A DNA stretch of 64,000 nucleotides from Halomonas colorata (GCF_014897985.1 NZ_JABUZA010000001.1:62001-126000); one strand, 5' to 3'; numbered from the stretch's first letter, positions 45,360 through 55,130 are shown. Notes: generated by a model from the sequence alone, not told the origin. Numbers and translations: made by a program.

Positions 45360-46013
45360 ATGCCCATGACGTCATCACTTCATCGCCTTTACTCTTTTCG
45401 TCGCTGCCCCTATGCCATGCGTGCCCGGCTCGGCTTATTGTTTGCTGAGTTACCGGTGGAGCTGCGCGAGATCACATTGAAGAAAAAACCGGCCCAGATG
45501 CTAGCGATTAGCCCGAAAGGCACTGTGCCTGTTTTACAGCTTTTTGATGGTACTGTGATCGAAGAGAGCCGAGAAATAATGGTGTGGGCGCTTGAGCAAC
45601 AAGATGCGCAAGGGCTGTTAGATGCGAAGGTTAGGACTCAGGCCAATGCCCTTATCGAGCAAAACGATAATGAATTTAAACATTGGTTGGATCGCTATAA
45701 ATACGCCGACCGACATCTCGAAATGACCCAGGCAGAGTACCGGCAACGGGGTGAAGCTTTTTTACAGGTTTTAGAGGAGAAGCTGACTCAAAAGCCTTAT
45801 CTTCTGGGAGATAACGCGACCATTGCTGATATTGGCATCATGCCTTTTATCCGCCAATTCGCCCATGTAGATCGCGATGTTTTTTATAGCCTACCTTACC
45901 CGCACCTGCAGCGGTGGCTACAGCACTGGTTGGAGCACGCGTTTTTTCTGCAGGCCATGACCAAGTTTCATCCATGGCAAGAGGGGGATGACGTGGTGGT
46001 TTTTCCATCTTGA
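45360..46013 (+). CDS. Glutathione S-transferase family protein (217 aa)
   Basis: A thioredoxin-like N-terminal domain with RLYSFRRCPYAMRARLGLLFAELPVELREI (Cys in CPYAMR) and SPKGTVPVLQLFDGTVIEESREI, which is the glutathione gamma-glutamyl binding motif. A helical C-terminal domain follows with KPYLLGDNATIADIGIMPFIRQFA. The Cys makes a thiol-transferase or disulfide-bond activity more likely than classic conjugation. It is a single gene, 54 bases after the FrnE pseudogene. Confidence 0.88.
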   Translation: MPMTSSLHRLYSFRRCPYAMRARLGLLFAELPVELREITLKKKPAQMLAISPKGTVPVLQLFDGTVIEESREIMVWALEQQDAQGLLDAKVRTQANALIEQNDNEFKHWLDRYKYADRHLEMTQAEYRQRGEAFLQVLEEKLTQKPYLLGDNATIADIGIMPFIRQFAHVDRDVFYSLPYPHLQRWLQHWLEHAFFLQAMTKFHPWQEGDDVVVFPS

Positions 46014-46084
46014 AAAGCGCTACCTGCTTACTAGGGGAATGCCATCCATGTATCGCTCAAGCTATACCAAGGGGATAGAGATAT

Positions 46085-46582
46085 ATGGACGTTGAAATCA
46101 GAAAAGCCGAGCCGTCAGATGCTCGCGCTGTAAAAGAAATTTACGAATGCCCAAATGCCTATTCGGGCACTCTTCAACTTCCCCATCCATCTGTTGCCCT
46201 CTGGGAGCAGCGTCTTTCGAATACACCACAGAATGTTTACGGGTATGTTGCTCTGGTTAATGGAGAAATCGTGGGCAATTTGGGCTTTGAGGTCTGTCAA
46301 AACCCAAGGCGCAAGCATGTGGGGTCGCTCGGTATGGGGGTGAAGGATAAATCCCAAGGGCAGGGGGTTGGCAGTGCGCTGTTATCTACGGTGGTCGAGC
46401 TGGCGGATAATTGGCTTAATCTCAAGCGCATCGAACTCACCGTATACACAGACAATGAGCGCGCCATTAATCTATACAAGAAATTTGGTTTTGAAATTGA
46501 AGGTGAGTCGGTGGCTTTTGCTTTTAGGGGTGGTGAATACGTGAATGCATACCATATGGCCCGCTTTTCGAATAATGCATGA
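46085..46582 (+). CDS. GNAT-family N-acetyltransferase (165 aa)
   Basis: Complete GNAT fold: EIRKAEPSDARAVKEIYECP at the start, VGSLGMGVKDKSQGQGVGSALLSTVVELAD with the acetyl-CoA loop (Q-G-x-G-V-G) near 80-110, and LTVYTDNERAINLYKKFGFEIEGE near 118-140. The look is closest to the YhhY type of amino-acid acetyltransferase. The substrate is not visible. It is followed by a GNAT remnant at 46652. Confidence 0.9.
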   Translation: MDVEIRKAEPSDARAVKEIYECPNAYSGTLQLPHPSVALWEQRLSNTPQNVYGYVALVNGEIVGNLGFEVCQNPRRKHVGSLGMGVKDKSQGQGVGSALLSTVVELADNWLNLKRIELTVYTDNERAINLYKKFGFEIEGESVAFAFRGGEYVNAYHMARFSNNA

Positions 46583-46651
46583 CGCGACGTTGAAAGATAA
46601 TCCACATTATATTACGAAGAGCAGAGTCAGCAGACCTCACAACGGTTTTAA

Positions 46652-46813
46652 GCTGGCTCCACACGGAACAAGCATTCCGTAAACGCTTTTACGCTCAAGG
46701 TTTACGAATCAAATAAGCCTGCTTTCCATCTGTATCATTCGTTGGGTTTTGAGTTCAGCGGCAAGGCGGATTCAGGCGTTGTTGCTATGATTAAACGTGT
46801 AGTAAAGGTTTGA
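46652..46813 (+). pseudogene. GNAT acetyltransferase C-terminal remnant
   Basis: An open stretch of about 53 codons after a stop reads KHSVNAFTLKVYESNKPAFHLYHSLGFEFSGKADSGVVAMIKR in successive parts, ending TGA. This is the last third of a GNAT domain, with no start and no acetyl-CoA loop. It differs in sequence from the gene just upstream, so it is the tail of a separate lost acetyltransferase. No other gene is seen between 46583 and 46870. Confidence 0.65.
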
Positions 46814-46870
46814 TCCGATATAGGAAAGGGCTATGAAAACGAGACGCCGCAGCGCCCCGTCTTATAGACT

Positions 46871-47998
46871 TTACTCGCTCACCCCCATCTTCTCCATAAA
46901 CGCCCGCGCATGCACATCCACCGCTTTAATGGCGTGAACAATCTGCTTGGGCGTTAGCTCATACGCTAGGTTATGGCTTGATTCGCCTTCCTTCAGCGCC
47001 GCTTCGGCTACACGATAAAGATCTTCTTCGCTTGCCTGATCAAGCTTCAGCGCTTTCAGGGTCACCGGTAGGCCCAGCGCCAGGTAGAGGTCCAGATACT
47101 CTTCTAATTCCGCCTGGGGCGTCTGATCGAGAACCAGTTGGGCCATCGTACCGTAGGCCACTTTCTCGCCGTGGGTCAGGCCGTGAATCTCGCCGTGCAG
47201 GGCGGTGAAACCGTTATGAATGGCGTGGGCGCCTGCCAAGCCGCCGCTTTCGAAGCCTAGTCCGCTGAGCAAGGTGTTGGCTTCTACCACGGCCTCGAAC
47301 GAGGGCGTGACGATCTGCGCCTGGTTAGCTTGGTAGGCCAGCATGGCGTGCTCGAAGAGAATCTCTTCGCACTTCTCGCCAATGGTCGCGCCCAGTAGGG
47401 TGGCTTTGCCTCCCGCCATGTTGTTGGCGTTGGCGCGAATGGCGGCACGTGCCTCGACCCAGGTGGCCAGTGCATCGGCAATGCCGGAGGCCAGAAAACG
47501 CGGCGGCGCTTTGCAGATGATGCCGGTATCCACCAGCACCAGGTCGGGGTTCTTGCTGTAGAAGCGGTAGGACTCAAACTCGCCTTCATCGCTGTAGATG
47601 ACCGATAGGGCGCTGGTGGGCGCATCGGTAGAGGCGGTCGTGGGCAGTACGGCACAGGCCGCTTCGAGCTTTTCAGCCACACCCTTGGCGGTGTCGATGG
47701 CTTTACCGCCACCAAAGCCAATAACAACGTCTGCCTGCTGCTTGCGGCCAAGCTCAACGAGGCGGTCGATTTCGCGGTTAGAGGCTTCGCCCTCAAACAC
47801 TGCGCGCTCGAAACTGATACCTTCGCTTTTAAGACTAGCGCTAAGCTCCTTGCCCGCGATGTCCCAAACCACATCGTCGGCAATCAGCAGTGCCGTTTTC
47901 CCGAGTGCCGAGACGTAGTGACCGGCGCGTGCGGTAACGCCTTCTCCCTGCACGTAGCGGCCGGGGCTGATGAAGACTTTCTCGTTCGTGGCTGACAT
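46871..47998 (-). CDS. gldA: Glycerol dehydrogenase, iron-containing alcohol dehydrogenase family (375 aa)
   Basis: NAD-dependent oxidation of glycerol to dihydroxyacetone is the family reaction. The N-terminus FISPGRYVQGEGVTARAGHYVSALGKTALLIADD is typical, with the NAD loop VIGFGGGKAIDTAKGVAE near 92-110 and PTTASTDAPTSALSVIY near 118-135. Metal-binding Asp and His are in LASGIADALATWVEARAA, GLAGAHAIHNGFTAL near 255 and EIHGLTHGEKVAYGT near 272. Length is close to GldA (about 367). It is a single gene. Confidence 0.9.
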   Translation of the reverse strand: MSATNEKVFISPGRYVQGEGVTARAGHYVSALGKTALLIADDVVWDIAGKELSASLKSEGISFERAVFEGEASNREIDRLVELGRKQQADVVIGFGGGKAIDTAKGVAEKLEAACAVLPTTASTDAPTSALSVIYSDEGEFESYRFYSKNPDLVLVDTGIICKAPPRFLASGIADALATWVEARAAIRANANNMAGGKATLLGATIGEKCEEILFEHAMLAYQANQAQIVTPSFEAVVEANTLLSGLGFESGGLAGAHAIHNGFTALHGEIHGLTHGEKVAYGTMAQLVLDQTPQAELEEYLDLYLALGLPVTLKALKLDQASEEDLYRVAEAALKEGESSHNLAYELTPKQIVHAIKAVDVHARAFMEKMGVSE

Positions 47999-48260
47999 GG
48001 CAAATCTTCCCTAACAGAGAGTGGGTTGCCTAACCATTGGTATCACATGAAACGCTAATATGCTTGCGTTAATGCAACTTATTAGCGGTTATGTTGATCG
48101 CTGTCAGCTATAGGCTGAAATAGGAAAGCTGAGAATGTTGAAGAGGCTTCAGCGCCGGTTTTGAGAAACCAGCGCTTACCGCCTTACTTCAAAAGCTTAC
48201 ATCGCGTATTGAAGGCTTGCTGAATAGCTACTATGTCTTTAGGAATACGTTTTCGTCGAG

Positions 48261-50210
48261 CTAGTAGCCGTAATGGGCTAATGCCAATGAGTTATTCTCT
48301 TCGCTAACCTTGAAGCGGCCCACCATATTGGCCATGTCGCCTGCCTGGTCATCCAGTGAGCGGCTTGCTGTGGCCACTTGCTCGACCAGCGCCGCGTTTT
48401 GCTGGGTTACTTCTTCCAACTGAGTCAACGCTTGGTTGATTTGCTCAATACCCGATGATTGCTCAGTGGTCGCGGATGATATTTCTGACACTAAGGCAGC
48501 GGTATGCTGTGCGCGTTTTGCAATAGTTTTTAGCGTTTCGCTGGTGGACGTTACCAGATTTCCGCCTTCTTTTATGCTGTCGACATTGTTGCTGATAAGC
48601 TTTCGGATCTGCTTGGCTTCTTCTGCACTTCGGCTTGCCAGATTACGCACTTCTGAGGCCACTACCGCGAACCCACGGCCTTGCTCGCCAGCGCGCGCCG
48701 CCTCTACTGAGGCATTCAACGCCAGGATGTTGGTTTGAAAAGCAATATTATCAATAGCCTCGACTATCGCCGTTACTTGCTGGTTGGCTTCTTCGATCTG
48801 TTCCATCGCCACGCGTGCCCGTTCGGCTATATCGTTCGCCTCATTGGCCTGGTCAGCCATTTCCTGTGTGGAAAGCCGTGCTTGTTGAGCGGTATCTGCG
48901 CTCTGTTTTACGGTCGCTGTTATCTGCTCCATGCTGGAAGCCGTTTCAACTAACGAAGCGGATTGTTCTTCAGTGCGCTGTGCTAGATCTGCGTTACCTT
49001 TCGCAATTTCCTTACTGGCTAACTCAACAGACTGAGCACCCTGTTTAATGCTGGCAACTAACTCTTCTGTTTTAAGCGTCGATTCATTGAATGCGTGATA
49101 CAGCATAGAAAGCTCATCGCTTCCTGGAACGGCTAGGCGCTGAGTGAGATCACCACCGCGTGTTTGGATGTTTTCCAGCGCTACTTGTAACGGGCGCGCA
49201 ATACTGCGGACAATAAGTACTGCTAGCAGTATGGCTAGAATTGCAGCGGCTAACGAAAAAATCAGGTAATAAGTCAGTTCACTGACCGCTTTATCACGCA
49301 AGCTCTGGGTAGTATCAAGCAAGGCTTCGGCCGCCTTCTGACTTACTTCTGCTAAGCGATCAATCAGCAGGGTCTGCTGCTCAAACCATTGTTGATGGTC
49401 GATATTAAAATTGCCCGCAACGCCTTGTGTTATCGCGACGCGCCGCATATCCGCCAGGTTGCGGGCAAGATCACTTGCCAATACCGCTGCAAGTTCGCTT
49501 TGAATACTTTCATCCGAAAAGCTATTGAAGCTGCTGATATAGACGCTGGAGCGACCTGTTAACGAGAGCAGGCTGGTGTACATCGTTGGAGACAGCGTGT
49601 TGGTACTAAAAGCCGTGGTTAGCATGGCGCGCTCTATGCCCGCTAATTCTTTGACGTTTAAAAGGTTATAATAAGCGTTGAGCTGTCTGATAACTTCGCC
49701 TTGCTCAACACTAAACGTCAATTGGCTAACAATGCTAATTAAAAAGTTATTAATATCTGTGTAGTAGGCGTTTGACTGCTCACCTGCTATTTCCTGTCGG
49801 TCAACGCGCTGGCGATGGCCGGCTAAAGCACTCAACAGGTTATTAGCCTGGCTCACTTGTGCCTGTACCGCGGCATCGTTGCCAGAATAAGTTAGGCTAT
49901 TTGTATATGTGTTGAACTCGTTGAGACGCTCATCAGTTTTTCGACGCTGGCTAGGTAGTTCCGTACGGAAATTTTGACCATTGCTGCCTAAAAATGCGGC
50001 TGTCATTCCTCGCTCGCGCTGAAGTTCATGAACCAGAACCCCAGCATATTGGCTCAGCACCGTCATTTCCTGAAGATGTCCCATTTCAGAGACAAGCTCT
50101 TTTCGTTCCAAAATCCCCGACATGGCTAACCACGTCATGGTCACCAATGGTAAGGCGAGAACTAGTACAAATTTACGGCCCAAGGAAACACGGTGTAGTG
50201 CCTGCAGCAT
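48261..50210 (-). CDS. Methyl-accepting chemotaxis protein with NIT sensor domain (649 aa)
   Basis: A membrane chemoreceptor. The first helix ([21 protein letters not shown]) is followed by a periplasmic NIT (nitrate/nitrite-sensing type) domain with [19 protein letters not shown] near 55 and [14 protein letters not shown]. The second helix lies near 315-335 ([20 protein letters not shown]), then HAMP ([25 protein letters not shown]). The signalling tip is [32 protein letters not shown] near 495-525. It has no CheR-binding pentapeptide at the C-terminus. It is a single gene. Confidence 0.93.
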   Translation of the reverse strand: MLQALHRVSLGRKFVLVLALPLVTMTWLAMSGILERKELVSEMGHLQEMTVLSQYAGVLVHELQRERGMTAAFLGSNGQNFRTELPSQRRKTDERLNEFNTYTNSLTYSGNDAAVQAQVSQANNLLSALAGHRQRVDRQEIAGEQSNAYYTDINNFLISIVSQLTFSVEQGEVIRQLNAYYNLLNVKELAGIERAMLTTAFSTNTLSPTMYTSLLSLTGRSSVYISSFNSFSDESIQSELAAVLASDLARNLADMRRVAITQGVAGNFNIDHQQWFEQQTLLIDRLAEVSQKAAEALLDTTQSLRDKAVSELTYYLIFSLAAAILAILLAVLIVRSIARPLQVALENIQTRGGDLTQRLAVPGSDELSMLYHAFNESTLKTEELVASIKQGAQSVELASKEIAKGNADLAQRTEEQSASLVETASSMEQITATVKQSADTAQQARLSTQEMADQANEANDIAERARVAMEQIEEANQQVTAIVEAIDNIAFQTNILALNASVEAARAGEQGRGFAVVASEVRNLASRSAEEAKQIRKLISNNVDSIKEGGNLVTSTSETLKTIAKRAQHTAALVSEISSATTEQSSGIEQINQALTQLEEVTQQNAALVEQVATASRSLDDQAGDMANMVGRFKVSEENNSLALAHYGY

Positions 50211-50550
50211 TATGTTTTCTCACATGGAAAGGTTAATTCATGAAGCTTGCGGGGCGGGGCCTGTAGTCAGTATGCGGTTGAGCGCTAAAGGATCCTTTCT
50301 CTTTTATCGGCGCCAAGGATTGATACTAAAGTCTTCATAAAAGATGTCTGCGATAAAGTTGATCTAAATCAAATTTATGGGGGTGGCGGTACTGCTCGTC
50401 GCACGGATATTGCCAGTTATCGGTTATTTCTTTTTAAAGGAAAGGGCATGCTTGCTGACCACTCAGCCGTGAAAAAACCTGAGAAGCGGAGCTTACTATG
50501 CGGTAGCCCGGAGCCTTTACAGAGCAAGCGCAAGAGAGCATAAATAAAAT
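50211..50550. other. 340-base gap between chemoreceptor and second RNase Z gene
   Basis: No gene is supported here. It contains the upstream regions of both flanking genes, a perfect AAAGGATCCTTT palindrome at 50287-50298, and nothing else that I can name. Confidence 0.5.
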
Positions 50551-51513
50551 ATGAATCTATTATTCCTAGGCACCTCCGCTGGCGTACCCACGAAGACCCG
50601 CAACGTCACCGGCATCGCTTTGCGCGAGAGCAAGGGTAAAGGCTGGTACCTGATCGATTGCGGGGAGGGTACTCAGCATCAGGTCTTGCGCACGAAGCTG
50701 TCGTTTAATTCACTAAAAGCCATTTTGATTACCCATGTACACGGCGACCACTGCTATGGGCTGCCGGGCATATTGGCGAGTGCGGGGATGAATGGCCGTA
50801 AAGCGCCGCTTACCATTGTGGCGCCCGCAGGCATCAAGGCGTGGTTGGAGGCGACCTGTGAAACCACACAGCTAGGCTTGCCTTTCGCCCTGGAGTTTAT
50901 CGCCTCGGACGACCTGCCAAGCGTTGAATTTGCGAACATGGCGGTTGCCACGTTCAGGCTTTCCCATCGGGTGGCGTGCTACGCCTATTCGTTGACGGAG
51001 AAAAACGTCGACGCTGCCTTAGATATCGAAAAGCTAACCCAAAAGGGCATCCCGAGAGGGCCGTTGTGGGGGCAATTGAAGCAAGGGTTTGATGTTGAGT
51101 TTGCGGGTGAGCTATTAAAAAGCGCTGACTACTTAATCTTCAAGAACAAGCCCAGGAAAGTGGTGATCGCGGGAGACAATGACCGGCCTGAGTTGTTGAT
51201 TGACGCATGCGCGGGTGCTCAAGTGCTGGTGCATGAAGCCACCTATACCCAAGAGATGGCCCAGAAGGCTGTAGAAGTGGGGCATAGCTACGCTAAGCTT
51301 GTTGCTGATTTTGCCGAATCGGTAGCGCTGCCTAACCTGGTGCTGACGCACTTTAGCCCGCGTTACCAGTTCAACCCCCAGTCGTCGCCTTCCATCGAGG
51401 ATATCCGTAAAGAGGCCCAGAGCGCCTATTCGGGCGCGCTGTATCTGGCGCGGGATTTTCTCGAATTTACCCTGGATAAATCAGGCCACTTTTCTGAAAT
51501 GGCGAGCGAATAG
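50551..51513 (+). CDS. rnz: Ribonuclease Z (copy 2, 320 aa)
   Basis: A second intact RNase Z, close to the copy at 39470. It has the same N-terminus MNLLFLGTSAGVPTKTRNVTG, the zinc motif THVHGDHCYGLPG, and later ligands in AGDNDRPE, LVHEATY and LTHFSPRY. Differences from copy 1 are spread out and mostly conservative, and the C-terminus is four residues longer. Upstream sequence differs from that of copy 1, so expression may differ. Two full copies are unusual, since most bacteria carry one. Confidence 0.92.
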   Translation: MNLLFLGTSAGVPTKTRNVTGIALRESKGKGWYLIDCGEGTQHQVLRTKLSFNSLKAILITHVHGDHCYGLPGILASAGMNGRKAPLTIVAPAGIKAWLEATCETTQLGLPFALEFIASDDLPSVEFANMAVATFRLSHRVACYAYSLTEKNVDAALDIEKLTQKGIPRGPLWGQLKQGFDVEFAGELLKSADYLIFKNKPRKVVIAGDNDRPELLIDACAGAQVLVHEATYTQEMAQKAVEVGHSYAKLVADFAESVALPNLVLTHFSPRYQFNPQSSPSIEDIRKEAQSAYSGALYLARDFLEFTLDKSGHFSEMASE

Positions 51514-51593
51514 ATTTTTTCGTGTTTCAATCATTCTTGCAGTCATGCGGCTACCCGAAAGCGGGTAGCCGCGACTAGCGATTGCCGGGAAGA

Positions 51594-52028
51594 TCAGTCG
51601 CGGCAGTAGCCTTCGCCCGCCTGCACTACCAGGCAGTCTTCTTTGTCCGCTAGCCATTTCAAGCCGGTGGCTTCGCCATCACTGGCGCGAAGCAGCTGTG
51701 GGCCGTCATCGCGGCTGAAGCTTATGCCTTCGTCTGTGGCTTGCCCTTCGAATGTTCCGCTTTGGTTGGCATCCAGGCCGTACTGCATCTCAAGCAGATA
51801 ATGGCCGGGGCCTGCGGAATCGTCCTGGCTGACGTCCAGGACTAACCCTTCCACGCCGACCCAGCGGCCGACCCATTGATCGGTCACCTCATGAGGGGGC
51901 TGGCTTTGCTCGGCTACCGTATCTGCATCCGCTGTGTTTGAGGCGGTGGCATTGGTGTCTTGATTACACCCGCTGATCAGCATCGTGGTGCATAGGGTTA
52001 ACGATAGGGCTAACGCTGTTTTCATCAT
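51594..52028 (-). CDS. Putative lipoprotein (144 aa)
   Basis: The lipobox LISGC near residue 20 follows a hydrophobic signal (KTALALSLTLCTTM), so the mature protein is lipid-anchored from CNQD. An acidic low-complexity linker precedes a beta-rich domain (QWVGRWVGVEGLVLDVSQ, then YLLEMQYGLDANQSGTFEGQA) with two later Cys (DCLVVQAGEGYCRD). It may be a small lipocalin-like or barrel domain, but I recognise no family. The ATG at 52028 is preferred, and a GTG at 52040 is possible. Confidence 0.7.
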   Translation of the reverse strand: MMKTALALSLTLCTTMLISGCNQDTNATASNTADADTVAEQSQPPHEVTDQWVGRWVGVEGLVLDVSQDDSAGPGHYLLEMQYGLDANQSGTFEGQATDEGISFSRDDGPQLLRASDGEATGLKWLADKEDCLVVQAGEGYCRD

Positions 52029-52155
52029 GGCTAGTGTCACCGGCGGTGGAAAAAGTTGAAGGGAAATCAGTCTTGATCAAGCGCTTGAGGCGTTTTCTGT
52101 CATAAATAGGACAAGCGAATAAGGCGCAAGTTTTGCTGATTACTTTAAGGGGCGG

Positions 52156-52728
52156 TTATCCGGTCTTTTTTCGAGCCCGGTGCGCGGCCGCCTTCATTCT
52201 ATTTCCGCAAGACGCCATGCTACACCAGCGGCGCCGGTGAGATTTTGTTTGATCGTGAAACAGGAGAATGCAATCCGAGGCTTCGCACTCTTTAACAAGT
52301 TGCACATCTTCTTCGGTAAGCAGCTGAACTAACGCCCACGCGACAGGCTGCAACAGGCTCTCGCTTTCTAGGTTGCGCCGATAGGTTTTTTTCTGAAATG
52401 CCGCTTCCGCTGGCTGCCATTCAATTTTTTCCAGGGGGCAGCCCCGTTCCAGCACGTGATTTATCACTGCGGGATCCGCACTCCTTCCTTGCTGGGCCGA
52501 GATAAGCAGCTCTCGCATGTTGTCACGCAATTCACGTGCAAGGTGGGCTAGCCCAGGCGGCGGGCTTTCACGGTATTCCGACAGCACGCCCGCCTGTTGA
52601 AGCCAGGTGATGACACTGCTGCTGTCGGTCAGACACTCCTGATGCTCTTCCCCTACGCCAAACTGTGTATTGATGAAATCGATGGCGAGATTGCCTGCGA
52701 TTAACGGAGAGGTAATGTGTGATGGCAT
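52156..52728 (-). CDS. CGNR zinc-finger (ABATE) transcriptional regulator (190 aa)
   Basis: The N-terminal ABATE-type domain begins SPLIAGNLAIDFINTQFG. The C-terminal zinc finger is visible: VKECEASDCILLFHDQTKSHRRRWCSMASCGNRMKAAAHRARKK, with the CGNR motif and four cysteines. Such proteins are thought to be stress-linked regulators. It diverges from a hydrolase gene, with a duplicated operator-like element between them, so it probably controls both. Confidence 0.88.
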   Translation of the reverse strand: MPSHITSPLIAGNLAIDFINTQFGVGEEHQECLTDSSSVITWLQQAGVLSEYRESPPPGLAHLARELRDNMRELLISAQQGRSADPAVINHVLERGCPLEKIEWQPAEAAFQKKTYRRNLESESLLQPVAWALVQLLTEEDVQLVKECEASDCILLFHDQTKSHRRRWCSMASCGNRMKAAAHRARKKTG

Positions 52729-52735
52729 ATTTGGG

Positions 52736-52808
52736 TAACCTTTAAAATGTAATTTGACAGGTTACTATTATTTTAACTAACCTTCAAAATTAATTATTAA
52801 CGGTTACT
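52736..52808. promoter_or_regulatory. Two tandem TAACC-N19-GGTTA elements, candidate operators
   Basis: Element one runs from TAACC at 52736 to GGTTA ending 52764, and element two from TAACC at 52778 to GGTTA ending 52806. Each has exactly 19 bases between the arms, and the two are offset by 42 bases, about four helical turns. The left arms extend to a shared 13-mer (TAACCTTTAAAAT and TAACCTTCAAAAT). They fill the gap between the divergent regulator and hydrolase genes. Confidence 0.75.
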
Positions 52809-52820
52809 AAGGAGTCATCC

Positions 52821-53768
52821 ATGACAACGCAAAACAAAACGTCCTCTGCCAATACTCAGGAAGCAATGAGCGCCAATGCCGCGCAGGGCGCTGGCTCGAC
52901 AACTCAGCAGGTTCATTATCGTTTCGAGAAAGTGGGCGATGTCGATGTCTTTTATCGCGAAGCGGGGGATCCGGCGGCGCCGACGGTATTGCTGCTTCAT
53001 GGGTTTGCTGCCTCATCGTATATGTGGCGCGATGTGATTGCGGCGCTTGCCGATGAATATCACGTCGTGGCGCCGGATTTGCCAGCGTTCGGCTTTACTC
53101 GATCACCGCCGCGCGGCCAGTATGAATACACCTTTGCCAACCTGACGAAGACGATTGATCAATTTACTGATCAGTTGAAGCTTGATCGCTACGCCATTGC
53201 CGTTCACGACTATGGTGCGCCTGTTGGCTGGCGTTTGGCGGTGGCTCATCCGGCAAAAATCACTGCGATCATTTCGCAAAACGGCAATGCTTATGAGGAG
53301 GGGCTTTCAACAGGGTGGGAGCCGATCAAAACGTATTGGGAAAATCCTTCAAAGGCGAACCGTGATGCCCTTAACGACTTTCCGACGCCGGCGTCTATCA
53401 AATGGCAGTACCTGGAAGGAGTCAGCGATACCAGTGCTGTGGCACCCGACGCCTATACGTTGGAAGGCGCGCAGATCTCTCAACCGGGGATGGCCGATAT
53501 TCAGCTCGACCTGTTGCTGGACTATGCAACCAACGTTGAGAAGTATCCCGAATTTCAGGCCTATTTTCGTGAGCATCAACCGCCGTTACTCGCCGTGTGG
53601 GGCAAGCACGATCCGTTCTTTCTTCCGCCGGGGGCTGAAGCCTGGAAGCGGGATATTCCTGAGGCAGATATTCGCTTTTACGACACGGGGCACTTTGCAC
53701 TGGAAACCCATGGCGATGTGATGATCCCGGTGATACATGAGTTCTTGAATGAGCGCATCAAGGGGTAA
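52821..53768 (+). CDS. Alpha/beta hydrolase, haloalkane dehalogenase-like (315 aa)
   Basis: An alpha/beta hydrolase with an Asp nucleophile. VLLLHGFAASSYMWRDVI (oxyanion loop) lies near residue 55. The elbow VHDYGAPVGWRLA near 135 has Asp in the nucleophile place, as in haloalkane dehalogenases and epoxide hydrolases rather than Ser esterases. The late acid lies in WGKHDPFFLP and His in DTGHFALETHGD. The first 35 residues are a polar extension with no signal. Substrate unknown. Ribosome site AAGGAG. Confidence 0.85.
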   Translation: MTTQNKTSSANTQEAMSANAAQGAGSTTQQVHYRFEKVGDVDVFYREAGDPAAPTVLLLHGFAASSYMWRDVIAALADEYHVVAPDLPAFGFTRSPPRGQYEYTFANLTKTIDQFTDQLKLDRYAIAVHDYGAPVGWRLAVAHPAKITAIISQNGNAYEEGLSTGWEPIKTYWENPSKANRDALNDFPTPASIKWQYLEGVSDTSAVAPDAYTLEGAQISQPGMADIQLDLLLDYATNVEKYPEFQAYFREHQPPLLAVWGKHDPFFLPPGAEAWKRDIPEADIRFYDTGHFALETHGDVMIPVIHEFLNERIKG

Positions 53769-53840
53769 CTAGCGGTTTTAACAAAGCCAAGCTCAGCGGC
53801 TTGGCTTATTCGCGGCTAAAACACCTGGTTGTACCAGCTA

Positions 53841-55013
53841 CTAGCGCATCTTGAACGGATTTAACCCATTGGCCTGCTGCATCATCATGCGTTTGGCAAA
53901 CGGGAAGCGCTCGGCCAAGTGCAGGCTTAAATCGCCCAGTTGGCGCAGCGGTTTGGCGCCGGTGAACAGGTGGTGGAAGCTGTCGGTCGCGGCGATCATC
54001 GCCTGGTTGGCTGCTCGGCGCTGGCACTCGAAGCGGAGCAGGTTGAGGTAGTCACCCGGGTCGCGACCCTTAGTGATGATTTCCGCCAAGGTGTCGGCGT
54101 CGTGTAGGCCGATGTTTAGGCCTTGGCCGGCCAGCGGGTGCACCACGTGCGCAGCGTCGCCCATCAGGGCAAGCCGCTTACCGATGTAGCGCCGGGCGTG
54201 CTGGCGCTTGATGGGAAAGCTTGCGTGTGCCACGACCCGGATAAGGTTGCCCAGGCGTTTCGGAAAAGCCGCCTCAATCGCTGCCTTGAGCGCCTCATCG
54301 TCGAGCTGTTCGCGGGCCTGGGTGTTGTGGGTCGTGTCATACCACACCAGTGATGCCCTATGGCCGGGCAGCGGCAGCATGGCAATCGGGCCAGTGGGCG
54401 TAAACACCTGCCAGCTCACATCCTGCTGGGGAAGCTCGGTTTCCACGTTGATGATCATGGCCCGCTGATGATAATCGTGCTGGGTAACGTCGATATCGGC
54501 CAGCTTGCGCAGGGTCGAGTGGGCACCGTCTGCGCCGACTACAAGCCGCGCACTCAATAGTTTGCCGTTTTCGAGCTCTATGCTGCGCGTCTCCCCTGAA
54601 GCCAGTGTATTAACCGGGGCGCTGTGGGTATAGCAGGTAACGCTGGGGAGTTCTTTCAGGCGCTCCCAAAGCGCGTATTGCAGCGTGCGGTTTTCGATAA
54701 ACAGGCCGAAGTCGTCCATATCGCTATCGGCGGCGGAAAACACGCTATGGCCGGTGCCGTCCTGATTGGAGACATCGATGTGCCGAAACGGGCAGCAGCG
54801 ATCCTCAGGCAGTTCGGTGCCGCTGAGCTTGATAAGTGCAAGCGAGCGCGCATTCAGTGATGAGATGCGCAGGTCATAGTCACCGCTGGGTGCTTTAAGC
54901 GCGTCGCCACGCTCGATCAGCCCGATGGAGTAGCCCGCATTACCCAGCCGGGCAGCTAGTGCCGCTCCTACCATGCCGCCGCCAACAATAATAATATCGT
55001 GATCCCTCTGCAT
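53841..55013 (-). CDS. UbiH/VisC-family FAD monooxygenase (390 aa)
   Basis: A flavoprotein hydroxylase of the ubiquinone-pathway group (UbiH, UbiF, UbiI). The FAD site DIIIVGGGMVGAALAARLGNAGY is at the start, ARLVVGADGAHSTLRKLADI lies near 150-170, and the second FAD motif is RLALMGDAAHVVHPLAGQGLNIGLHDADTLAE near 275-305. It would add a ring hydroxyl during ubiquinone synthesis, but which position cannot be told. The start at 55013 has AAGGAG upstream and gives the family length; a longer open frame upstream to 55310 is not typical protein. Confidence 0.88.
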   Translation of the reverse strand: MQRDHDIIIVGGGMVGAALAARLGNAGYSIGLIERGDALKAPSGDYDLRISSLNARSLALIKLSGTELPEDRCCPFRHIDVSNQDGTGHSVFSAADSDMDDFGLFIENRTLQYALWERLKELPSVTCYTHSAPVNTLASGETRSIELENGKLLSARLVVGADGAHSTLRKLADIDVTQHDYHQRAMIINVETELPQQDVSWQVFTPTGPIAMLPLPGHRASLVWYDTTHNTQAREQLDDEALKAAIEAAFPKRLGNLIRVVAHASFPIKRQHARRYIGKRLALMGDAAHVVHPLAGQGLNIGLHDADTLAEIITKGRDPGDYLNLLRFECQRRAANQAMIAATDSFHHLFTGAKPLRQLGDLSLHLAERFPFAKRMMMQQANGLNPFKMR

Positions 55014-55130
55014 GAGGCGCTCCTTGAATGCTGGTTGGGCACCGCTTTCGTGCATGGCATTAGCCGTTGCATGTGCCCTGAATGTCCTACAGTATCGTCG
55101 AGATAGTAGAAACTTGCCTAGAGTGAACCA

